A stretch of DNA of 63,539 bases from SVTX01 sp964629615 (lineage in GTDB: Bacteria; Bacillota; Clostridia; Oscillospirales; CAG-272). The notes under the pieces were generated by a model that saw nothing but the letters and a program-made list of their open reading frames with translations, made no database searches and had not been told where the DNA came from. The translations under genes and the position numbers were made by a program. Of the stretch, positions 7,475-15,540 are shown piece after piece. Each line of letters starts with the position of its first letter. Positions within the stretch are counted from its first letter, which is position 1. The DNA is taken from contig CAZVUD010000003.1 in the NCBI GenBank assembly GCA_964629615.1, positions 1 to 63,539 on the forward strand, given 5' to 3'.

Positions 7475-8597
7475 GAGAGGGAACACATTTCAAATTGTGG
7501 TATCGCTCGGACTTGATACGAACGGAAAGAAAATCAGAAAAACGACAACATTCAAGCCGCCTGAAAATACCACACCTAAAAGGGCTGAAAAGCTTGCTAA
7601 TGAGTTCGCTATTGAATATGAGCGTAAATGTAGAGGGCTTTCCTCATTAAACGAAAATATGCGTTTCTCGGAGCTTGCAGAGTGGTATATTGAAAACTAT
7701 GCAAAGAACAAGTTAAAGCCTATAACTGCATACACATACGAGGGGCAAATAAGAAACCACCTACTGCCTGAATTAGGTAATATGAAGTTAAAGGACTTTA
7801 CCCCTGCGAAGATAACCGCATTTTTCAAAACTCGAACATATCAGCCTGCGACTTGTCGCAAAGTATATGTAATTCTTCAAAGTGTGTTTGCTCGTGCTGT
7901 GGAACAAGGCTTTATTAAGGAAACACCTTGCACAAAAGCCGTAATACTGCCGAAAGTGGAAACACCAAAAGAAAAAAAGCCTTTTCTCGATGAAAATCAA
8001 GCAAAAGACTTGTTAAAAATGGTAGAGGACAACACACAGTTCAACCGCATTATAAAAGTATTGCTGTTTACAGGTATGCGATCGGGTGAGTGTTTGGCTC
8101 TACGTTGGCAAGATATAGACTTTGAAAACAAGACAATTCACATTGAAAACACGCTAACAGATGTGGGCGGCAAGCATTGGCTTCAACCGCCAAAAACAGC
8201 GACAAGTAACCGTTATATCGGCTTGTCTGATGTGTTGGCAAATATCTTTATAGAGCAAAAGAATTTTAATGATGAAAAATTGCAAAATCTCGGCGATCTG
8301 TATCAATATCCTGAAATGGTATTTACAACTGATAGTGGAAACTATATTGATAGATCAAGGCTGAACACACAGTTTAGAAAATTCGTACAAGGCACAGATT
8401 TTGATTTTATTACTCTGCACAGTTTGAGGCATTGCAACGCAACGCTTTTAATAAACAATGGTATTGATTTAAAAATCGTTAGTGAATTGCTCGGTCATTC
8501 TGATGTGTCCACTACTGCGAATGTTTACGCCGATGTATTAAAGAGTGCAAAGGCGAAAGTTGCTGATTTAGTGTCTTTGAAACTACAGAATAATTGA
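7458..8597 (+). CDS. int: Tyrosine site-specific integrase
   Basis: The product has 379 residues. An N-terminal arm-binding region (GNTFQIVVSLGLDTNGKKIRKTTTF) is followed by a SAM-like core-binding domain (about 68-170) and the catalytic domain. Catalytic residues are visible: Arg208 (TGMRSGE), His321 and Arg324 (HSLRH), His347 (LLGHSDV) and Tyr357 (ANVY). GGGAG precedes the ATG. The gene is the last of the rightward operon and its stop codon overlaps the first GATGTCC repeat, so int and its attachment arm are adjacent as in temperate phages and satellites. All active-site residues are intact, so the element may still be mobile. Confidence 0.95.
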   Translation: MATINKRGNTFQIVVSLGLDTNGKKIRKTTTFKPPENTTPKRAEKLANEFAIEYERKCRGLSSLNENMRFSELAEWYIENYAKNKLKPITAYTYEGQIRNHLLPELGNMKLKDFTPAKITAFFKTRTYQPATCRKVYVILQSVFARAVEQGFIKETPCTKAVILPKVETPKEKKPFLDENQAKDLLKMVEDNTQFNRIIKVLLFTGMRSGECLALRWQDIDFENKTIHIENTLTDVGGKHWLQPPKTATSNRYIGLSDVLANIFIEQKNFNDEKLQNLGDLYQYPEMVFTTDSGNYIDRSRLNTQFRKFVQGTDFDFITLHSLRHCNATLLINNGIDLKIVSELLGHSDVSTTANVYADVLKSAKAKVADLVSLKLQNN

Positions 8598-8622
8598 TGT
8601 CCGTGATGTCCTTTTGATGTCC
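8596..8622. repeat. Right GATGTCC direct repeats (candidate integrase arm sites)
   Basis: Three direct copies of GATGTCC at 8596-8602, 8605-8611 and 8616-8622, the first overlapping the integrase stop codon. They match the two copies at 1921-1938. Confidence 0.65.
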
Positions 8623-8629
8623 CAAATTA

Positions 8630-8637
8630 CAAAAAGC
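8630..8637. other. Candidate right attachment core (attR)
   Basis: CAAAAAGC lies within TTACAA-7 nt-TTGTAA (8627-8645), an inverted repeat of the kind bound by tyrosine recombinases, 8 nt beyond the arm repeats. It is the same 8-mer as at 1844-1851. Confidence 0.35.
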
Positions 8638-8770
8638 TATTGTAATTTGCTCAACGATATGCTATAATAAGTGACGTAAACCCTTAATATACGGTACTTT
8701 TCGGCACATTGCAAAACACTACAAAACACCTACATTATAACTCGAAGAGATAATTTATTTATCTCTTATA

Positions 8771-8801
8771 AAAGACTTGCCGTTTCGGCAAGTCTTTTTT
8801 T
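8771..8801 (+). terminator. Rho-independent terminator, possibly the original rpsI terminator
   Basis: Stem AAAGACTTGCCG (8771-8782) with CGGCAAGTCTTT (8786-8797), TTT loop, then more T. It lies in the chromosomal segment beyond the proposed attR, where the pre-insertion rplM-rpsI terminator would be expected. Confidence 0.85.
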
Positions 8802-8814
8802 CATTAAACAAACA

Positions 8815-8860
8815 GATATGCACCGCAAAAGTTAGACACTTTTGCGGTGCATATCATTTT
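8815..8860. terminator. 18-bp perfect hairpin, terminator of gpmI
   Basis: GATATGCACCGCAAAAGT (8815-8832) pairs perfectly with 8838-8855 around a 5-nt loop. It is followed by ATTTTT on the plus strand and by a T-rich run on the minus strand. It ends transcription of gpmI and may also stop readthrough from the left. Confidence 0.75.
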
Positions 8861-8885
8861 TAATTCAGCCGACTTTTCAACAGAA

Positions 8886-10550
8886 TTATTTAATTTTAAT
8901 AATGCTTTCGTCCCAAGCGTCGGGCTTTTCGTAACCCATAAGGTTGACCATAGTAGCCGCAACATTGGAAAGACCGAATTCACTGTTATCTTCCTTTACG
9001 CTGTAAGAGCTTTTAGCCTCTGTGTTGTCGTAAATGATGCAGGGAACGGGATTAAGAGTGTGGCTTGTTTTAGCCTTCATCTTGCCGTTTTTGTCCACCT
9101 TGGGCATCTTTGTTTTCTTGTCCATTTCAAACATCTCGTCAGCGTTTCCGTGGTCAGCCGTGATAAGAGCAACGCCGCCCATTTTGTCAACTACGGGAAG
9201 GATCCTTCCTAATTGGAGGTCGAGCGCTTCCATAGAGCAACGTGTAGCCGCAAGTGATCCTGTGTGACCTACCATGTCGCCGTTGGGGAAGTTTACTCTT
9301 ATATACCTGTACTTGCCGCTTTCAATAGCCTCGATGAGCTTGTCCGTGATCTCTGCACACTTCATCCAGGGGCGCTGTTCGAAGGGAACTACGTCAGAGG
9401 GAACTTCAACATATGTTTCAAGCTCTTCTGAGAATTTGCCCGACTTATTGCCGTTCCAGAAATAAGTTACATGACCGTATTTCTGAGTTTCGGATATAGC
9501 ATACTGGGAAACACCTGTATTTGCAAGGTATTCGCCCATGGTCTCGGTTATCTCGGGGGGAGAAACGAGATACTTTGAGGGAATGTGAAGGTCGCCGTCG
9601 TATTCAAGCATGCCTGCGTAAACTACACTGGGAACTCTTACTCTGTCAAACTTATCAAATTCGCCGTCCTTTGCATCAAATGTCTTTGATATCTCAATGG
9701 AACGGTCGCCTCTGAAGTTAAAGAAGACAACGCTGTCGCCGTCGTTTATTGTGCCTACGGGCTGTCCGTTCTCGGCAATAACAAAGGGAGGAAGATCCTG
9801 GTCGATAACATGATATTCATCTCTGTAAGCAAGAACTGCTTCACGGGCATTTGCAAACTGTCTGCCCTCGCCAAGCACATGTGTCTTCCAGCCAAGCTCT
9901 ACCATAGCCCAGTTAGCTTCGTATCTGTCCATGGTTATCTTCATTCTGCCGCCGCCCGATGCGATCTTAATAGATGTGTTTTCGTCGTTTAAGCTTGCGA
10001 TAAATGCCTCAAATGGATCGATATATTCAAGAGCGCTCGTTTCACCAACGTCACGACCGTCGATAAGAATGTGTATTCTTATATTGCGGATACCCTCTTC
10101 CTTCGCTCTTACGATCATAGCCTTAAGGTGATCTATATGAGAGTGAACGTTTCCGTCTGAGAAAAGACCCAGGAAGTGAAGGGTAGAGTTGTTGTTTTTT
10201 ACATTTGAGATTACTTCGCACCATGTGTTTGAAGCAAACATCTTGCCGCTTTCAATGGACTGTGTTACCAGCTTTGCGCCCTGTGCAAACACCTGACCTG
10301 CGCCGAGAGCGTTGTGACCGACCTCACTGTTGCCCATGTCATCGTCGGAGGGAAGACCTACCGCTGTTCCGTGAGCCTTGAGCCTTACCATGGGGTAATT
10401 TGCCATAAGAGCATCAAGATTGGGCGTGTACGCTCCTGCAACTGCGTTTGAAACAGTATCGGGAGCAAGTCCCACACCGTCCATAACTATAGTGAGCACA
10501 GGACCTTTGACGCCGTCAAATTTTTCTGACTTTTTAAGAATATGTGCCAT
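8886..10550 (-). CDS. gpmI: 2,3-bisphosphoglycerate-independent phosphoglycerate mutase
   Basis: The product has 554 residues from the ATG at 10550, which follows AAAGGAAG; a longer in-frame start lacks such a site. It interconverts 3- and 2-phosphoglycerate in glycolysis with Mn2+. Visible landmarks: TIVMDGVGL (metal site), the phosphoserine loop GNSEVGHN with Ser75, the second-domain motif LIDGRDV, NFRGDR, and the C-terminal ITADHGNADEM metal site. It is about 40 residues longer than the common 510-residue form, through insertions such as KKTKMPKVDKNGKMKAKTSH. It is single-gene, with its own promoter (10592-10620) and terminator. Confidence 0.95.
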   Translation of the reverse strand: MAHILKKSEKFDGVKGPVLTIVMDGVGLAPDTVSNAVAGAYTPNLDALMANYPMVRLKAHGTAVGLPSDDDMGNSEVGHNALGAGQVFAQGAKLVTQSIESGKMFASNTWCEVISNVKNNNSTLHFLGLFSDGNVHSHIDHLKAMIVRAKEEGIRNIRIHILIDGRDVGETSALEYIDPFEAFIASLNDENTSIKIASGGGRMKITMDRYEANWAMVELGWKTHVLGEGRQFANAREAVLAYRDEYHVIDQDLPPFVIAENGQPVGTINDGDSVVFFNFRGDRSIEISKTFDAKDGEFDKFDRVRVPSVVYAGMLEYDGDLHIPSKYLVSPPEITETMGEYLANTGVSQYAISETQKYGHVTYFWNGNKSGKFSEELETYVEVPSDVVPFEQRPWMKCAEITDKLIEAIESGKYRYIRVNFPNGDMVGHTGSLAATRCSMEALDLQLGRILPVVDKMGGVALITADHGNADEMFEMDKKTKMPKVDKNGKMKAKTSHTLNPVPCIIYDNTEAKSSYSVKEDNSEFGLSNVAATMVNLMGYEKPDAWDESIIKIK

Positions 10551-10591
10551 TTCTGACTTCCTTTCATAGTTCTGTATTTTAACCAACTTAT

Positions 10592-10620
10592 AGTATAACT
10601 TATTTTTGGCACTTTTTCAA
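10592..10620 (-). promoter_or_regulatory. Promoter of gpmI
   Basis: On the minus strand: TTGAAA (10620-10615), 17-nt spacer, TATACT (10597-10592). The rest of the 305-nt gap 10551-10855 holds no other feature I can support; the promoter of the divergent lipoprotein gene is not clear. Confidence 0.75.
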
Positions 10621-10855
10621 GAGGAATATGTAAAATATTTTCAAAATATAACATAAATGAAAATAAACCTTCAAAATACACGCGCGTGTTTCAATTCATG
10701 CATTTTCTGATAAGCCTGCCTTACGATGCGTGTTTACTTAAAGTTTACAAAAAATACATAAATACAACTTTATGTTTGGCTTGCCGAGGAATATACTTGA
10801 AGCGATAGTTCATATTTCACATATATGCTTTTTAAAGAAACAGACGGAGGTACTT

Positions 10856-12497
10856 ATGAAGATCCAATTTATAAAAATAATGATAGCCATTTCAGCTATA
10901 CTTGCCATTATGCTGCTTGCGTCCTGCGATGCTGCTGATCAGGTAATGAATGAATTGAAAGATTGGCAATCATCTTCAAATGAAGATGGCAGTTCGCATA
11001 CAAATATCATCTACGGTAGTAATAGCTTTGGCGTCTCAAACGGTGAAGTCATCGGGACTGATGAGAACGGTAATTTAATTATAAATGGTTTGCCGCATGT
11101 TATGTATGAGGTCAAAATTGATGAAGACGGCAGTTACATTATAGTAGATTCTGACGGTAATGAATTTGACGGTGAATATGAGATAACTCCTCATGAGGAC
11201 GGAAAATTAACCATTAGTATTACTCAAAGCGGGTATTCTACCTCAATTAACGGTTTGACCCCCGGAGTAAAGTTTGCACTTGTTGATCCGAACTCCGGAG
11301 CTATTGGAGATACATGCGATGAAAACAGTCATAAGTGGGCAAGCATGGGCGAATGTAATGGAAAGATCTGCGTGGTCTGCGGCGCAAAGGAAGGCAGCTC
11401 TGATCACGATTGGAAAGCTGCTACATGCACATCTCCTAAGATCTGCAGAGAGTGCGGTGAGACTTCAGGAGATGCTCTTGGACACGATTGGAAAGCTGCT
11501 ACATGCACATCTCCTAAGATCTGCAGAGAATGCGGTGAGACTTCAGGAGATGCTCTTGGACATGATTGGAAATCCGCTACATGCACATCTCCTAAGATCT
11601 GCAGAGAATGCGGTGAGACTTCAGGAGATGCTCTTGGACACGATTGGAAAGCTGCTACATGCANNNNNNNNNNNNNNNNNNNNNNNNNNNNNNNNNNNNN
11701 NNNNNNNNNNNNNNNNNNNNNNNNNNNNNNNNNNNNNNNNNNNNNNNNNNNNNNNNNNNNNNNCATCTCCTAAGATCTGCAGAGAATGCGGTGAGACTTC
11801 AGGAGATGCTCTTGGACATGATTGGAAATCCGCTACATGCACATCTCCTAAGATCTGCAGAGAATGCGGTGAGACTCAAGGCGAAGCCATAGATTATATG
11901 CACGATTATGTTAATGGCAAATGCACACATTGCGGTGATAGATGCAGCACAGGATTACAAATATCCGGCGGATGCGTTTTAGGCATCGGAAGCTGTACAG
12001 ACCCAGAGATCGTAATTCCTACAGTTCACAATGGTGTTAAAATCACTAAAATTGAAAACTTTGCTTTTGCTTATGAGACAGGTATTACAAGTATTATAAT
12101 TCCGGACACGGTAACTGAAATCGGGTCGTGCGCTTTTTATAAATGCGACAACCTTAAAAACGTAGATATCCCTGACAGTGTCACGAAAATTGGCCAACAA
12201 GCCTTTGCAGAATGCGCGAGTATTGCAAGTATAGTTTTGCCAAGAGGTTTACGTTCCGTTCAGCAAATGATGTTTTATGGATGCAAAAGCCTTGTCAGCC
12301 TTACTATATCTTCAAACGTGAACTCGCTTGGTTCAGATTTGTTCTACTCTGTAAAAAATCTTAAAAGTATTTATTACGATGGAAGTTTATCGGATTGGGA
12401 AAAGATAAGTAAGGATAGCAGTTGGAAGAGTATGACCTCAACATTTACAGTATATTGTAATGATGGCTACAAAACCTATACAGGTGTATTAAAATAA
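10856..12497 (+). CDS. Lipoprotein with tandem zinc-ribbon-like repeats and BspA-type LRRs (contains assembly gap)
   Basis: The start is the ATG after CGGAGG (10845-10850). A signal peptide ends in the lipobox LASC. Residues about 35-170 are an acidic, strand-rich domain. Then come 26-residue repeats of the type HDWKAATCTSPKICRECGET.. with three Cys and one His, like the repeats of clostridial surface proteins. A run of 100 N interrupts them. After the gap, frame is regained for the last repeats, and a BspA/LRR_5-type tail follows (IIIPDTVTEIGSCAFYKCDNLKNV). The two parts are read as one gene, because the bases flanking the gap join into exactly one 78-nt unit; the apparent frame change comes from the arbitrary 100-N filler. 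A surface adhesin or binding role is inferred. Confidence 0.8.
11405..11894 (+). repeat. 78-bp tandem repeats coding 26-aa Cys-rich units
   Basis: Units begin at 11405, 11483, 11561 and 11639 (cut by the gap after 25 nt); the 53 nt after the gap complete a unit, and a last divergent unit runs 11817-11894. Copies are almost identical at DNA level. They alternate Ala/Ser after WK. This indicates recent expansion, likely variable in length. Confidence 0.95.
11664..11763. other. Scaffold gap of 100 N
   Basis: Exactly 100 N, the conventional filler for a gap of unknown size. The left flank gives 25 nt and the right flank 53 nt of the 78-nt unit, so the true missing length is probably a multiple of 78, possibly zero. 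Confidence 0.97.
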
Positions 12498-12534
12498 GTA
12501 AAAATTTCATTTCAATTGTAATTTTGAATACAGG

Positions 12535-12567
12535 AAAGGACTCACAGCATGCTCTGTGAGTCCTTTT
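12535..12567 (+). terminator. Terminator after the repeat lipoprotein
   Basis: Stem AAAGGACTCACAG (12535-12547) with CTGTGAGTCCTTT (12554-12566), 6-nt loop, short T-run. Confidence 0.8.
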
Positions 12568-12632
12568 ATGATGCTGATTTATATGATGTATAATGATTTA
12601 GCTCAAACTGTTATAAAATGCGGTCAAATCAC

Positions 12633-12661
12633 TTGATATTTTTATAAATATGTTGTATAAT
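12633..12661 (+). promoter_or_regulatory. Promoter of mrp
   Basis: TTGATA (12633-12638), 17-nt spacer, consensus TATAAT (12656-12661), about 50 nt before the start codon. Confidence 0.75.
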
Positions 12662-12710
12662 ATACATGTATGTAAATTTTTGCTTTTATATAAAGAAAGG
12701 GATCGTAAAA

Positions 12711-13547
12711 ATGTCAGAATCATGTAATCACGATTGTTCGAGCTGTTCTGCAAACTGCTCGTCAAGAGAAAATGCAATAGTTAAGGATGCGCTTAATCCC
12801 CACAGCCGCGTGGGACATGTTATAGCTGTCTGCAGCGGAAAGGGCGGAGTCGGTAAATCTCTCGTCACCTCAATGCTTGCTGTAAGCATGGCACGAAAGG
12901 GATACAGCGTTGGTATACTTGATGCGGATATAACCGGACCCTCCATTCCGAAGGCATTCGGACTTAAGGATGAGGTAAACGGCGACGGAGAGGGAGCTAT
13001 GCTTCCGCCTGTTACCTGCACGGGCATTCAGATAATGAGTGCAAATCTTTTGCTGGATGACGAAACATCGCCCGTAATATGGCGCGGTTCGCTCATAGCC
13101 AGCACTGTACGCCAGTTCTGGAAGGATACCGTCTGGAACTGTGACTATCTGTTTATCGACTGTCCTCCCGGAACAGGTGATGTTCCGCTTACCGTATTCC
13201 AGAGCATAGATGTTGACGGAATTGTTATAGTTTCAAGTCCTCAGGAGCTCGTTTCCATGATAGTCAAAAAGGCGGCTAATATGGCTGATATGATGAATAT
13301 ACCCGTATTCGGACTTGTAGAAAATATGAGCTATGTAAAGTGCCCCGATTGCGGTGAAGAGATAAAGCTGTTTGGTGAGAGTGGCATTGAAAACATTGCG
13401 AAGGATTTCGGATACGATCTCCTTGCACGCATACCGATCGATCCCGAGATCGCTTCATATGTGGATCGCGGTTGGATAGAGACCATCAAGACCAACTATC
13501 TTGAAGAGGCAGCCGATATCATTGAGAAAAAATGTAATGCAGAATAA
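12711..13547 (+). CDS. mrp: Mrp/NBP35-family Fe-S carrier ATPase
   Basis: The product has 278 residues from the ATG at 12711, after AGAAAGGG. The deviant Walker A CSGKGGVGKS is at 41-50, then DADITGPSIPKAFGL, the switch DCPPGTGD, and near the C-terminus the paired Cys CPDC that bind a bridging Fe-S cluster in Mrp dimers. Known role: delivery of 4Fe-4S clusters to target enzymes in the cytosol. The N-terminus carries four Cys (5, 9, 12, 16: CNHDCSSCSANC), like the extra ferredoxin-type motif of NBP35-class proteins; this suggests a second cluster. It is a single gene with its own promoter and terminator. Confidence 0.93.
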   Translation: MSESCNHDCSSCSANCSSRENAIVKDALNPHSRVGHVIAVCSGKGGVGKSLVTSMLAVSMARKGYSVGILDADITGPSIPKAFGLKDEVNGDGEGAMLPPVTCTGIQIMSANLLLDDETSPVIWRGSLIASTVRQFWKDTVWNCDYLFIDCPPGTGDVPLTVFQSIDVDGIVIVSSPQELVSMIVKKAANMADMMNIPVFGLVENMSYVKCPDCGEEIKLFGESGIENIAKDFGYDLLARIPIDPEIASYVDRGWIETIKTNYLEEAADIIEKKCNAE

Positions 13548-13557
13548 TAATATTGAA

Positions 13558-13600
13558 AAAATTTCCGCTTGGGTAAACAAAAGACCCAAGCGGAAATTTT
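13558..13600. terminator. Bidirectional terminator between mrp and the MBL gene
   Basis: 17-nt stem AAAATTTCCGCTTGGGT (13558-13574) with its exact complement at 13584-13600. The A-rich start and T-rich end allow termination of both convergent genes. Confidence 0.85.
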
Positions 13601-13609
13601 ATTGTATGG

Positions 13610-14425
13610 TCAAATATCTATCTCAAGGTTTCCGTTATGGAAAAGGTAGTGCTTTTTCATGTGAAGCTCGCTCATCCATCCGCGTACTATAACAGTCTTG
13701 TAGAAGCCCGTATCGTAGCCGCCCTCACCCATGTTGTTCCAAAGCCATGTGGGAGTGCACCAGAGGCAGTATTTCGGAGAGATGGTCTGATAAACATCTT
13801 TTTCAACGCCACCCTGACCGTGATGTGCCATCTGAACATAATCGCAGTGCAATTCATCTGCGCTGTTCTGCTCTGTAAGCTCAACGCCGCCTTCCGTCGT
13901 AAGATCTCCGAGGAAGAGTATGCGTGCATTTTCTGTGTCAAGTCTGTATACAACAGAAGAATTGTTGAATAATTCGCGTGTGATGGAGGGGTTCGGAACA
14001 TGCAATACCTTTACGCTGTAATTACCTATCTGATATACATCGTGAAGAGCGGGAGTTATAACATTTATGCCGTATTTTTTAATAATAGCATCTATCTTGT
14101 CAAGCAAGGGAATAGAATGCTGTGCATCATGCATGGCATATTCTTCCATTAATGAGCGTGAGATGAAATTAAAGCAGAGATTGTGTACCTTTATCTCATC
14201 ACCGTGTTCCTCCATAAGTGCGCAAAATGCGCCAATGTGGTCATCATGTGGGTGTGTCAAAAACCATGTGTGGATCTCACCGCCCGCATTTTTGATCCTT
14301 TCGTAAAGATTTTCGCTCTCAAAGGGATAACCGCCGTCGAAAACGCAAACGTTACCTCCGTCAGAGTAGATGAAAGACATGCATATCGTGTCCCTTACAG
14401 ATGACTGCATATAAAGCTTTCCCAT
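13610..14425 (-). CDS. Metallo-beta-lactamase-fold hydrolase
   Basis: The product has 271 residues. The metal motif THPHDDHIG (about 57-65) follows the strand GGNVCVFDGG. Later metal-binding positions are LFLGDL (Asp near 171) and MAHHG (His near 199). AAAGGATC precedes the ATG. The family includes ComEC-like and other phosphodiester or thioester hydrolases; the second half most resembles ComEC-type MBL domains but lacks any membrane part. Substrate unknown. It is convergent with mrp and 30 nt downstream of the LysR gene, with which it may be cotranscribed. Confidence 0.85.
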   Translation of the reverse strand: MGKLYMQSSVRDTICMSFIYSDGGNVCVFDGGYPFESENLYERIKNAGGEIHTWFLTHPHDDHIGAFCALMEEHGDEIKVHNLCFNFISRSLMEEYAMHDAQHSIPLLDKIDAIIKKYGINVITPALHDVYQIGNYSVKVLHVPNPSITRELFNNSSVVYRLDTENARILFLGDLTTEGGVELTEQNSADELHCDYVQMAHHGQGGVEKDVYQTISPKYCLWCTPTWLWNNMGEGGYDTGFYKTVIVRGWMSELHMKKHYLFHNGNLEIDI

Positions 14426-14455
14426 TTTCAGATCCTTTCTACGTTTACACGTATT

Positions 14456-15385
14456 TTAATTTATTTCGTCCCGACGTTCATCTATGCGGCTCTTGTATAC
14501 CGTTTCCTGATAAAGACGGGCAATGCTCTTTAGTATATCGGTGTGCGAAAAATCCTTGTTATATGCGATGTTTACCTCGCGCGTCATGCTGAGATTTTCT
14601 ATAGGCAGGGTAGTGATCTTGCCTTTTCTAACGTCACTTATGCAGGCGCTCTGCGGCAGTATGGAAACGCCAAGGTCCTTTCTTACAAGCTCCTTTATTG
14701 TTGCAACGTTATCCACCTCAAGGGATACATTGAAATCATCAAGCGAAACTCCAACGCCTGCAAGCGTTGCTTCAAAAAGCTCACGTGTGGCAGAGGAGGG
14801 AAGTCGCAATATCATGTTCTCTCCGCGAAGCTCGCTTACAGTGACCATGGATTGCTTTGAAAGGGGATTGTCGTTTGACAGCGCGCATACAAGAAAGTCT
14901 GTATCGAGCATAAGGTAATTAAATTTTTGTGTTGGGCGTTTGCCGTCAACTATGGCGATCTCAAGCTCGTAATTCTCAAGCATATCATAAAGATTATTTA
15001 TGGTGTCAGTAATAACCGTTATGGTAATGCTGGGATTCTGGTTGGCATATTTGGCAAGGATCTCGGTTATCTTGTTGTTTTCCGAGGTGTGAGTTATGCC
15101 TATGCGGAAGCGTGAGATGTGGCGCTGCTCGTCGGATATCTTAAGCAGCATCTTCTCGTGCAGTGCCTTAAGTCTGCGTGCGTATTTAACTGCAATTTTT
15201 CCTTCAGGTGTAAGTCGGAAATCTCCCTTGCCCCTGATAAAGAATTTTGCATTGCATTCCTTTTCGAGCTGATTGATATGATTGCTCACAGCAGGCTGTG
15301 TCAGTGAAAGTATCTCTGCCGCCTTGGTGAAATTTTTACATTCGGCAACGCATAACAATGTTTCAAGCTTGACATCAAGCATCAT
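14456..15385 (-). CDS. LysR-family transcriptional regulator
   Basis: The product has 309 residues. The winged HTH is at 4-63 (LETLLCVAECKNFTKAAEILSLTQPAVSNHINQLEKECNAKFFIR), then a linker helix and an effector domain (RFRIGITHTSENNKI...) of the periplasmic-binding fold. ATG at 15385 or the adjacent ATG at 15382 may be used; GAGGTG fits the second slightly better. It is divergent from an antiporter-MgtC pair, and LysR proteins usually control the divergent operon, so it likely senses an ion or pH-linked metabolite. A 9-bp inverted repeat at 15475-15516 is a candidate site. Confidence 0.92.
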   Translation of the reverse strand: MMLDVKLETLLCVAECKNFTKAAEILSLTQPAVSNHINQLEKECNAKFFIRGKGDFRLTPEGKIAVKYARRLKALHEKMLLKISDEQRHISRFRIGITHTSENNKITEILAKYANQNPSITITVITDTINNLYDMLENYELEIAIVDGKRPTQKFNYLMLDTDFLVCALSNDNPLSKQSMVTVSELRGENMILRLPSSATRELFEATLAGVGVSLDDFNVSLEVDNVATIKELVRKDLGVSILPQSACISDVRKGKITTLPIENLSMTREVNIAYNKDFSHTDILKSIARLYQETVYKSRIDERRDEIN

Positions 15386-15474
15386 ATCACCTCACATATC
15401 ACAAAAAATTATAGTCGCCCAAAAAAGTATAATTTGACATTATGCTAAAATTATTATATCATATGTTTATACGA

Positions 15475-15516
15475 TTTGCAAGTGTTTTAAGATATTTTAT
15501 CGCAAATACTTGCAAA
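15475..15516. promoter_or_regulatory. Inverted repeat in the LysR-antiporter divergent region
   Basis: TTTGCAAGT (15475-15483) and ACTTGCAAA (15508-15516) are perfect 9-bp arms 24 nt apart, ending 25 nt before the antiporter start codon. It may be a regulator site or a leader hairpin. Confidence 0.45.
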
Positions 15517-15540
15517 ATATTTTTTCGGAGGGCTCTGTAA

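Larger units (their letters stand above)
1844..8637. mobile_element. Satellite-like integrated element downstream of rpsI
   Basis: A tyrosine integrase lies at the right end. Divergent promoters with a palindromic operator separate the integrase module (right) from a leftward replication and cargo operon (two HTH proteins, primase-VapE, small-terminase-like protein, unknowns). The block is visibly more AT-rich than its neighbours and splits the housekeeping genes rpsI and gpmI. The limits given are the outer bases of a shared 8-mer CAAAAAGC (1844-1851 and 8630-8637). Each copy lies at or inside a short inverted repeat, just outside clustered GATGTCC direct repeats, as expected for core sites next to arm sites. 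No relaxase, capsid, portal or large terminase is present, which fits a phage satellite (PICI-like) better than a prophage or conjugative element. The exact ends are uncertain. Confidence 0.7.

Noticed and set aside
1844..8637. Classifying the element as a conjugative or mobilisable element
   Set aside because: No relaxase, coupling protein or origin-of-transfer-like sequence was found. Primase-VapE plus a terminase-like gene favours a phage satellite.
8739..8756. CTCGAAGAGATAAT, resembling the rpsI end CTCAAAACGATAAT and coding SKR-stop, as a possible attR
   Set aside because: Only 11 of 14 bases match and the upstream codons do not resemble S9, whereas tyrosine-recombinase sites should share an identical core. 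The CAAAAAGC pair next to the arm repeats is preferred, though not proven.
11405..11894. Direct repeat array as a CRISPR
   Set aside because: The 78-bp units are contiguous, in frame and without unique spacers. They code a protein repeat. No cas genes are present.
10856..12497. Frameshift or two separate genes around 11.7 kb
   Set aside because: The frame change is produced by the 100-N filler. The flanks join seamlessly within one 78-nt unit.
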